Assembly (NCBI GenBank): GCA_017642425.1
Contig: JAGCPB010000058.1
Coordinates: 123,106 to 183,770, forward strand
Reading direction: 5' to 3'
From: Bacteroidaceae bacterium
Lineage (GTDB): Bacteria > Bacteroidota > Bacteroidia > Bacteroidales > Bacteroidaceae
DNA: 60,665 nt
The notes under the pieces are model-generated. The model did no database searches, was not told the origin of the DNA, and saw nothing but the letters and a program-made list of their open reading frames with translations. Each line of letters opens with the position of its first letter. Positions within the stretch are counted from its first letter, which is position 1. The position numbers and the translations under genes were made by a program. This document shows positions 54,433 through 60,665 of this stretch, in pieces.

Positions 54433-56742
54433 ATGAATAAGATATTCTGTTTTGTCCTGTCGGCCGCTCTGTTTCTGCAGGCAGTTGCAGCATCCGTGTT
54501 TGCCCAGAATGATTATGTAGACCTGGGGTTGAGCGTGCAGTGGGCTACATGTAATCTGGGGGCCGACAAGCCTCAAGACTACGGCAATTACTACGCTTGG
54601 GCAGAGACTGAACCCAAGAAGAGTTATACATGGGAGAATTACCGATATTACGATCCTTCCGCCCAGGATTCAGTAAGCAAATATCATATAGGAGAGGTTA
54701 CTTATCAGCGTTTTGATTATATCGGTACCTATAAGCAAAAGGAGTATATTCCGGCCGATAAGAACACCAAGCGTTTTGAGCCTATGGATGACGCCGCCAC
54801 CGCACTTATGGGCAATGATTGGCGCATTCCCACATCGGCCGAATTCCATGAACTGTATATAAACTGCCATTATGATACCATAACAGTGAACGGCATTGTG
54901 GGCATAAGATATACAAGCCGTATTGCAGGTTATGAGGACCGAAGCATTTTCATTCCATACGGCGGATATATAAAAGGCAGTGAACATAAGGATCTGGGAC
55001 TGAGCTGCTGGGTGTGGACATCGGCACCCCAGGATGAAGGTGATGCTGATGCCATGAGCACAAGCAGGTCAATGGATAATGACTTTGCCCGGGCAAGAGG
55101 CGAGGCTATTACTGATACCATAGGAACTACTCCCCGATATTATGGCCAATACCGATATGCCGGACTGAACATACGTCCGGTCAAAGTTTATCATACAGAA
55201 TCAATCAGCGCATTTGAACTCTCCAAGACAGATGTGGTTCTCAAATACGGTGAGATTAAGAAAGTAAAGGCTGTAGATAAAGTTTCACGGCGTCCGTTGG
55301 ATGGCAGCAAGTTTACATGGAGTTCATCAGAGCCCGGGGTGGCAACAGTGAGTACAGACGGTACAGTAACGGCTACTGGTTTGGGTAAGTGCGTCATTAC
55401 GGCTAATTATGATGACCGTGAGGCACAAATGAATGTTACCGTCACTCTGCCCGTACCTGAGGCTGTTGATCTGGGACTGAGTGTCAAGTGGGCATCGGCC
55501 AATCTGGGCGCATCAAAGCCGCATGAGTCCGGAGCCTATCTGGCGTGGGGTGAGACAAGCCCCAAGGATGGTCTTTATACTATTGACAGATATAAATTCG
55601 GACAATCGTCAAATGAGTACAGAAAGTATAATTTCGGGTTAATAGGTCATCCTTATTACCCGCTTGATTACAAGGCAACTCTAGAGCCCCAGGATGATGC
55701 AGCCGCCTTACTGCTGGGAGGCAATTGGCGCATGCCTACGGCCGATGAGCTGTGGGAACTCAAGAATCTGTGTGAATGGCAGTATATAAACAGGATTGAC
55801 AGTTGCGGTTACATCATTACCAGCAAGGTACCGGGATATGAGGGACGAAGCATATTCCTGCCTGCAGCAGGTTATAAGGACTCATACAATCTGGAGCGTT
55901 CCATGAACACTATTTCAGGAGGAGGTGCAAATTACTGGACAGCCACCTTGGGTGAGTCATTAGGTAATGACAGCAGGTGGAACGGCAATACCATTAGGCC
56001 TGTAATGGATCTGCCACAATCAGAGGCCAAGCGCAGAGAGATAAAACCAGACCCTGTAAAACCGTTGAAACATGCGGCCCAAGTGGATCTGGGGCTGAGT
56101 GTATGCTGGGCGGACTGTAATGTGGGAGCAGACAACCCCGAGGAGAGAGGCGCCCGTTTTGCATGGGGCGAGACTACAGTCAAGACCTATTATTCCCGGA
56201 TAAACTATAAGCATATGAAAGCTTATAAAGACGATAACAGATGGTGGTACTCAAAGTATTCCGATAAAATTGACCTATGGAACGGTAACTCATTCATGGA
56301 CGGCAAGACCAGACTTGACCCTGAGGATGACGCTGCCCATGTTAATTGGGGCGGAAGTTGGCGCATGCCCACCAAGGAGGAGTACGCTGAACTGTTTGAA
56401 AAATGCGAGTGGACAGATACAACCCGGAACGGTGTAAGAGGCTATCTCATTACCAGTAAGGTACCGGGATATACATCAAACTCCATATTCCTTCCGTATA
56501 CAAATGCAAGCACTAATAATGCCATGTATCTTACATCGGACTTAAGCAGCAGATATGTTAATAGCTGCGTGGCATTGTATTTCAGCGAATATGAAGTTGG
56601 AACCAGCGATGATGAGGTTGAACTTAACACCGGATGGGTAGACAACAGAGGTATACTTGATGGAATGAAATGGGCTAAAATACACATAGAGGCGTTCAAC
56701 AGGGAAAGCGGAGCCTTTGTCCGTGCGGTCTGCCCAAAATAG
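54433..56742 (+). CDS. secreted protein with three Fib_succ-like repeats and a Big_2-like domain
   Basis: The 769-residue protein has a signal peptide (about 1-24). Three homologous units begin at about residues 27, 343 and 549, each opening V-D-L-G-L-S-V and carrying a W-R-(I/M)-P-T box. A Big_2-like domain (about 255-340, with V-A-T-V-S-T-D-G-T-V-T) sits between units 1 and 2. It is likely an adhesin or surface protein. The unit type also occurs in the lipoprotein at 24572. No T9SS CTD or lipobox is seen, so its anchoring is unclear. Confidence 0.75.
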   Translation: MNKIFCFVLSAALFLQAVAASVFAQNDYVDLGLSVQWATCNLGADKPQDYGNYYAWAETEPKKSYTWENYRYYDPSAQDSVSKYHIGEVTYQRFDYIGTYKQKEYIPADKNTKRFEPMDDAATALMGNDWRIPTSAEFHELYINCHYDTITVNGIVGIRYTSRIAGYEDRSIFIPYGGYIKGSEHKDLGLSCWVWTSAPQDEGDADAMSTSRSMDNDFARARGEAITDTIGTTPRYYGQYRYAGLNIRPVKVYHTESISAFELSKTDVVLKYGEIKKVKAVDKVSRRPLDGSKFTWSSSEPGVATVSTDGTVTATGLGKCVITANYDDREAQMNVTVTLPVPEAVDLGLSVKWASANLGASKPHESGAYLAWGETSPKDGLYTIDRYKFGQSSNEYRKYNFGLIGHPYYPLDYKATLEPQDDAAALLLGGNWRMPTADELWELKNLCEWQYINRIDSCGYIITSKVPGYEGRSIFLPAAGYKDSYNLERSMNTISGGGANYWTATLGESLGNDSRWNGNTIRPVMDLPQSEAKRREIKPDPVKPLKHAAQVDLGLSVCWADCNVGADNPEERGARFAWGETTVKTYYSRINYKHMKAYKDDNRWWYSKYSDKIDLWNGNSFMDGKTRLDPEDDAAHVNWGGSWRMPTKEEYAELFEKCEWTDTTRNGVRGYLITSKVPGYTSNSIFLPYTNASTNNAMYLTSDLSSRYVNSCVALYFSEYEVGTSDDEVELNTGWVDNRGILDGMKWAKIHIEAFNRESGAFVRAVCPK

Positions 56743-56770
56743 TGCCAAAGGGGACGGTTCCGTTTGGCAC
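56742..56770. repeat. palindrome of the GTGCCAAA/TTTGGCAC type
   Basis: GTGCCAAA (56742-56749) and TTTGGCAC (56763-56770) form an 8-bp perfect stem with a GGGGACGGTTCCG centre. It overlaps the stop of the preceding gene and may end its transcript. It resembles the other REP-like copies in plan, but the stem is different. Confidence 0.7.
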
Positions 56771-56865
56771 CGAATCTTCCCCGGTATCCTTGCATATGAC
56801 AGGGATATTCCCGTAATTTGCAGAAACTAATCCTTTTCTGACCGTTATAAACCAGATTCAAAAAA

Positions 56866-58506
56866 ATGAAAAAGCTTCTTTTAGTCCTAACCTACATCAT
56901 CCTGTTCAGTTTGCAGATAGGTTGCATCAACCAGTCAGACAGCACTAAGACTCCCAAATTCAGCGCTGCAGAGTTGCAGCAGGCAGAACAGATACGCAAC
57001 AACCTTTTCACCCCCGGTTCAGTAACAATACGCGGTACCATAAAAGGATACAACAGTAAGTTGGGTGTCAAGACCTACCAGTTATACTATTGCAATTATT
57101 TTGACGATATACATAACTCAAAGACGCTTGACATTGATTCCCTCGGTCACTTTGAGATATCTTTTGATGTTCCCTTTACCATAGGTGGCTGCATAGTTGA
57201 CAGTCATGACAAATGGCACAATTTCATTGCCCAGGCTGGCGATACGCTGCTTGCCGAGTTCAGCCTGCTGGGTAACTGCACGTTCTCCCTGTCCGATGGC
57301 CGCCCGTATCTTCTGGAACATATTGACCAGGTGTCCCGCAGCGGGCTTAAGTTTGATAACAGCATGTTCCGGTATGATGACTCCCACAACATAACTCAGG
57401 TAGTGGAATATGCGCGTCAGTGCAAGGAGCGTTGCCGTGAAATCCTTAACAACAATGCCCGCAAGTATCACTATACCGCTTTTGAATATCAGTATGAGAG
57501 CCTGATGGATGACATGGAGTTAATCACCTGCCTCCTTAGCTATCGCAATCAGGTGAGGGATATGGCAGACCAGCATTACCTCCGCTTCGGTACTTCCGAT
57601 ATGGACAGATATCATCAACTGGATTCCATCTCAAAAGCCTATCTCACCGATACCACCTTTTACAGCCTAATGCGTGAATTCCCGTATAATGACACGCTGA
57701 TGCTGGCTATGCCTTACAAATGGGCTCTCTTTAACAGGTACAAATATGATCCGGTTTATTATAGGGATTCTGTCTCAAGAGTGTGGGATAATGACCGTGT
57801 GATATACGCCAATACCAGCTGTGATGTGGATATCATCAACGGAGCATACCACCTTGCCAATGACAGTCGTCTCTTTAATACCCCGGAACCGTCATTGATG
57901 GGTAAGATATGCTTTATCCAGTGGATAGGTGATATTATCGAATGGTATGCAAGCATACTTAAAGACGAACCGTCAACTACGGCCGATGAGGTTATAGCAC
58001 GCTACTTTACGTCTGCCCGCAGCCGGATAAATGACAAGCGCCTTGAATCAATGGCCAATGCCGTGTATGAGCAGTTCAACTTGAGCCGCGTCCCCTACAA
58101 AGAACTGCCCGATTGCACCGGAAAGAGAGTCCTTCAGACCATCCTTGACAAATACCCCGGCAAGTATGTCTATCTGGACTTCTGGTCCACCACCTGCGGC
58201 CCCTGCATCTCAGGCATTAAGAATACTTTCAATAACCGCCATTATATAATGACCAATAAATATGATAAGTTTGTTATGGTCTTTATAACCGATGATTCAC
58301 AAAGCCGGTATGAACCGTTCCGCAAGGAATGGCTTGAAGGTGCGGAATCATATCGTATATCAACTGATGATTACAATGCTTTGAGCGGCCTCTTCAACTT
58401 CACTGCAATACCGCATCACGAGCTTATCACTCCCGATGGCCGTGCCTTGACCCGGGTTCCCGAAATGTTGGAAGTTGATCCCAATAACCCTGACCCTGAA
58501 TCCTAA
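56866..58506 (+). CDS. lipoprotein with C-terminal thioredoxin-like domain (TlpA/DUF4369-like)
   Basis: The 546-residue protein has a lipoprotein signal (lipobox I-G-C near residue 20). A beta-rich N-terminal module follows (about 50-150; G-x-I-K-G-Y, I-A-Q-A-G-D-T-L-L-A), then a helical middle. The C-terminal thioredoxin fold has the redox motif C-G-P-C near residue 443, in D-F-W-S-T-T-C-G-P-C. It should be periplasmic, with disulfide exchange as a likely but untested function. The final residues after the fold are acidic and proline-rich. It lies 22 bp ahead of the next lipoprotein. Confidence 0.75.
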   Translation: MKKLLLVLTYIILFSLQIGCINQSDSTKTPKFSAAELQQAEQIRNNLFTPGSVTIRGTIKGYNSKLGVKTYQLYYCNYFDDIHNSKTLDIDSLGHFEISFDVPFTIGGCIVDSHDKWHNFIAQAGDTLLAEFSLLGNCTFSLSDGRPYLLEHIDQVSRSGLKFDNSMFRYDDSHNITQVVEYARQCKERCREILNNNARKYHYTAFEYQYESLMDDMELITCLLSYRNQVRDMADQHYLRFGTSDMDRYHQLDSISKAYLTDTTFYSLMREFPYNDTLMLAMPYKWALFNRYKYDPVYYRDSVSRVWDNDRVIYANTSCDVDIINGAYHLANDSRLFNTPEPSLMGKICFIQWIGDIIEWYASILKDEPSTTADEVIARYFTSARSRINDKRLESMANAVYEQFNLSRVPYKELPDCTGKRVLQTILDKYPGKYVYLDFWSTTCGPCISGIKNTFNNRHYIMTNKYDKFVMVFITDDSQSRYEPFRKEWLEGAESYRISTDDYNALSGLFNFTAIPHHELITPDGRALTRVPEMLEVDPNNPDPES

Positions 58507-58527
58507 TCAATCCTTTTCATACAGATA

Positions 58528-59655
58528 ATGAAACAGAATTTATTCCTCATTGCGATAATCTTTCTGGCAGTATCATGTAAAAAAGCCACTTCTTTATATG
58601 ATGTGCATGAAGTTGACTGTGTAAATAAATCAGAAGTTACCATTAAAGGCGTTCCGGTTAGTGTTGAGCTGCCTCTGGACATAAGGGATATCGCCGTATG
58701 TGATTCGTTCCTGATAGTAACAGGTCATGATGATGACGCCAGGATGAGTGTTTATTCATCTGATTGGAAATATCTGGGCAGATACTGCTTTATCGGTAGG
58801 GCCAGAAACGAATTTCTCCATGATCCCGGAATGGTATCGGGGCAAATACTCAGGGGCAAGGATGGACATGCTCTGATTCCGCTCAAAGATGGCTTGGAGT
58901 GTGTCAGGGTTGTTGATTTGCAGCGATCATTGGAGGCCGGCAGGACAGTAATCTCTAACGAGTGCAGCTACAAGCCCTATAAGGAAGCTGTGATAGAGGA
59001 GGAGTTCGGGACCGTAACTGCAAGAAACGATATCAATTTCGTGTTCATAGACAATGACATAAGGCATCAGTTTGAATGGTGCAGACCGATGCTTATGAAC
59101 GGAACTGTCCGTATTGATCCTTATTATGCTGTCATGAATGATACAACTGTAGTGAGAAATGTCAGCACTCTGAGTCTGTTTAATGAGGAACAATTCAAAT
59201 TCATACACGGGGATCTGTTCAAACATCCAAGCCGTAACCTGGTCATCTTCCCGCTGAATTATATTGATTACATATTGATGATTGACGTGGACAATGACAG
59301 GATAACGGCAATACATCAGCAAGGCTCACTCTCTTTTGACGACCAGCTTCCTTATGTTGACTTCACAACCACTCACTTTGGCCAGGCAGTATGTACTGAA
59401 TCGTATTTTATGGTTCTGTATTGCGCAGGTGATATCAACAAGGATGCATCGGAATCAAAGGACGTGAAACCGGAACTCATGTTCTTTGACTGGGAAGGCA
59501 ATTTCATCCGTTCAGTGATACTGGATACCAGGGTGTACAGGATTGCGTTCGATGAAAAAAAGCAGATTCTTTACGGTGTGGACAGTGATAATGACCGCAT
59601 CATCAGCTTTGACCTCTCATCAGTAATGACAGACACTAACGATTCCAACTCATAA
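58528..59655 (+). CDS. BF3164-like / six-bladed beta-propeller lipoprotein
   Basis: The 375-residue lipoprotein (lipobox A-V-S-C near residue 17) consists of repeated beta-hairpins of propeller type, for example L-I-V-T-G-H-D-D-D-A near 70 and I-L-Y-G-V-D-S-D-N-D-R near the end. It resembles the BF3164-like/TolB_like lipoproteins of Bacteroidota, which have no assigned function. It is between the thioredoxin-fold lipoprotein and a small membrane protein, all on one strand. Confidence 0.7.
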   Translation: MKQNLFLIAIIFLAVSCKKATSLYDVHEVDCVNKSEVTIKGVPVSVELPLDIRDIAVCDSFLIVTGHDDDARMSVYSSDWKYLGRYCFIGRARNEFLHDPGMVSGQILRGKDGHALIPLKDGLECVRVVDLQRSLEAGRTVISNECSYKPYKEAVIEEEFGTVTARNDINFVFIDNDIRHQFEWCRPMLMNGTVRIDPYYAVMNDTTVVRNVSTLSLFNEEQFKFIHGDLFKHPSRNLVIFPLNYIDYILMIDVDNDRITAIHQQGSLSFDDQLPYVDFTTTHFGQAVCTESYFMVLYCAGDINKDASESKDVKPELMFFDWEGNFIRSVILDTRVYRIAFDEKKQILYGVDSDNDRIISFDLSSVMTDTNDSNS

Positions 59656-59669
59656 TCAGCCCCACATCT

Positions 59670-59894
59670 ATGGAAAAGAATCACTCAAAACGCAATCTAA
59701 TCATATCTATCGTCATATATATACTCGTCACCGTCTTTGTCGTCTTTATGGGAGACTTGGGAATCAGTATGGCAGGAGGTTATATCGTCATACTCGCCAT
59801 AGGCTCTGTCTTAATATCCATCCAGTGCTATTTCGTTAGAAAGAACAAGTCCAGACGTAAAGACCAGGACGGTTCAAGTGATAATGGGACGTGA
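59670..59894 (+). CDS. small two-helix membrane protein
   Basis: A 74-residue protein with two hydrophobic helices (about 10-28 and 33-52) and a highly charged tail (K-N-K-S-R-R-K-D-Q-D). It follows the propeller lipoprotein by 14 bp. I see no family-defining motif. Confidence 0.55.
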   Translation: MEKNHSKRNLIISIVIYILVTVFVVFMGDLGISMAGGYIVILAIGSVLISIQCYFVRKNKSRRKDQDGSSDNGT

Positions 59895-59914
59895 TTTGGT
59901 AATTCATGTTTATT

Positions 59915-60274
59915 TCATAGCACAGAAGCGTGCTTCAAGGCATTTTTTATTGCTTTGTTTATAAAATCATTAATGGTGGTACCCGATGAAGATGCAGCCT
60001 CAGCAACACGCGAATGGAGTTCCGATGACATCCGGAGATTTAGCTTTCCACTGTAGGGTTTAGCCGGTTCAACACCATCAGCCTTGCAGCCCTCCAGGTA
60101 GCTGTCAATACCGTTTTCAAAATCCTTGCGCAACTCCTCTAAAGTTTGTCCCTCATACAGAATCAGCGCCTTGTTCAAGCCCTGAACCTTACCACATAGG
60201 CAGTCATCCTCTTTACTATATTCAACACTGCCCTTATAGCCCTTGTACTCTAAATAATCCATATCATCTATCAT
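59915..60274 (-). CDS. hicB: HicB-family antitoxin with RHH domain
   Basis: The 119-residue protein has the partial RNase H-like HicB fold (Y-K-G-S-V-E-Y-S-K-E-D-D-C-L-x-G-K-V, about 12-30; L-E-E-L-R-K-D-F near 45). The C-terminal ribbon-helix-helix has L-N-L-R-M-S and the T-I-N-D-F-I-N-K-A-I helix, making it a DNA-binding antitoxin. The ATG overlaps the stop of a hicA remnant by 4 bp. An 18-bp palindrome lies within its promoter (see 60373-60404), as expected for autorepression. Confidence 0.85.
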   Translation of the reverse strand: MIDDMDYLEYKGYKGSVEYSKEDDCLCGKVQGLNKALILYEGQTLEELRKDFENGIDSYLEGCKADGVEPAKPYSGKLNLRMSSELHSRVAEAASSSGTTINDFINKAIKNALKHASVL

Positions 60275-60366
60275 ATTAATTTCTTGTCATTTAGATGCTG
60301 ATAAACAGCTTTCAACATCCACTCTTTCATAACACTCCCCGGATGAGGCCGATGAATATCTATATA
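60271..60366 (-). pseudogene. 3' remnant of a hicA toxin gene
   Basis: In frame and overlapping the hicB start by 4 bp (ATGA), 31 codons encode Y-I-D-I-H-R-P-H-P-G-S-V-M-K, ending in K-K-L-I. This matches the end of HicA-type toxins as I recall it (H-R-P-H-P-G followed by a helix). Upstream codons in the same frame are promoter/operator sequence, so the catalytic N-terminal part with its histidine is missing. A 19-codon mini-ORF starts at the internal ATG at 60330. It could only serve to couple translation to hicB. Confidence 0.55.
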
Positions 60367-60372
60367 CGTCGC

Positions 60373-60404
60373 CAAAGGTACTAAATTTAGTACTAAATTT
60401 CCAA
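60373..60404 (-). promoter_or_regulatory. hicB promoter with palindromic operator in the spacer
   Basis: On the minus strand, TTG (60404-60402) and TACCTTTG (60380-60373) are 21 bp apart. Within the spacer are an 18-bp perfect palindrome (60383-60400) and an overlapping 16-bp perfect palindrome (60378-60393). The layout suits binding of the HicB ribbon-helix-helix. Confidence 0.65.
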
Positions 60405-60449
60405 ATAAATCTTTGAAAAATATGCTATAACCACCCCTACGACGGGTGA

Positions 60450-60530
60450 TCCGCTCGGGAGAAGTACATTAGGGCTGACAAACTGGAGGTAGCGCAGAAG
60501 CTGGTGCTTCAGTATGATTACTTTAAGTAG
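60450..60530 (+). pseudogene. short orphan 3' coding fragment
   Basis: After a TGA at 60447-60449, 26 codons run to a TAG at 60528-60530. They read S-A-R-E-K-Y-I-R-A-D-K-L-E, ending Q-Y-D-Y-F-K, which looks protein-like but has no start codon. It could be a gene relic from the event that removed hicA. I do not recognise it. Confidence 0.25.
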
Positions 60531-60598
60531 AAATGCTTTAGATTACCCTTATAGACAGGGAAATAGGTGCCTGTTTCTTTAAGAAAAGGACTGTTTTC

Positions 60599-60629
60599 TT
60601 GCCATTTCGCCTAAAATATTGTAATCTTG
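60599..60629 (+). promoter_or_regulatory. candidate promoter of the right-edge gene
   Basis: TTG (60599-60601) and TAATCTTG (60622-60629, one mismatch) are 20 bp apart, 20 bp before an ATG at 60650. Confidence 0.45.
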
Positions 60630-60649
60630 CAGCTGAAAATACAGTGAGC

Positions 60650-60665
60650 ATGAATAAATCTTTCT
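60650..60665 (+). CDS. start of a gene cut by the window edge
   Basis: An ATG at 60650 opens M-N-K-S-F and continues off the right edge. Only the promoter-like sequence upstream supports it; the product is unknown. Confidence 0.3.

Noticed and set aside
1-60665. CRISPR arrays, rRNA operons, prophage modules, complete insertion sequences
   Set aside because: No regularly spaced repeats, rRNA sequence, phage structural genes or transposase frames were seen.

Overview
The window looks like a chromosomal segment from a member of the Bacteroidales (Bacteroidota), probably a gut- or rumen-type relative of Prevotella, Bacteroides or Paraprevotella. The reasons are the gene content and order (parA-parB-DUF5683-lytic transglycosylase-rsh; rsfS-ftsH-cdsA with lpxB; psd-pssA-DUF4834; porW-porX-tsaE), many secreted and lipoprotein genes of Bacteroidota type, Bacteroidota-style -7 elements (TAnnTTTG) ahead of several genes, and a type IX secretion (T9SS) sorting-domain-like protein. 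Both window ends cut through genes.

Layout. 1-7.4 kb: truncated lipoprotein gene, DUF349 protein, mgtE, rsmA, lipid flippase-like protein, meaB, then a hairpin-rich intergenic stretch with a 26-bp perfect inverted repeat, a tRNA-Gln gene and an inverted copy of that tRNA's 3' end. 7.4-21.9 kb: core genes rsfS-ftsH-cdsA, lpxB, the parAB-DUF5683-mltD-like-rsh run, a merR/M23 peptidase pair and alaS. 21.9-28.5 kb: an AT-rich accessory island. It holds a toxin-antitoxin-chaperone (TAC) module whose toxin carries an in-frame stop, a broken O-antigen-ligase-like gene, a lipoprotein with a Fib_succ-type domain, a frameshifted small secreted gene downstream of phased TGTCCCA boxes, a TPR membrane protein and orphan gene fragments. 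28.5-35.7 kb: RecD-like helicase, a pilin-like protein, rsmD, a TonB-dependent-receptor-like protein, two small genes and tRNA-Pro. 35.8-41.1 kb: small membrane protein-porW-porX-tsaE, one overlapping operon. 41.1-51.5 kb: thioredoxin, dnaE, psd-pssA-DUF4834, pyrH, birA, YraN, tadA, rsgA and frr. 51.5-54.3 kb: a four-gene operon (VTC polyphosphate polymerase-like, DUF4956, DUF2490 outer-membrane protein, T9SS CTD mini-protein). 54.4-59.9 kb: a lineage-specific surface cluster (triplicated Fib_succ-like protein, thioredoxin-fold lipoprotein, propeller lipoprotein, small membrane protein). 59.9-60.7 kb: a hicB antitoxin with only the 3' end of hicA left, its palindromic operator, and the start of another gene.

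Working together. T9SS regulation and assembly are represented by porX and porW, and a likely cargo by the CTD mini-protein. Membrane lipid synthesis is represented by cdsA, psd, pssA and lpxB, and chromosome partition and cell-wall growth by the parAB run. The two most interesting loci are the TAC module and the hicAB locus: in both the antitoxin is intact and the toxin is broken. REP-like palindromes of one sequence family occur at several intergenic sites. Domain assignments come from reading the sequences and recalled family features; no database search was run.
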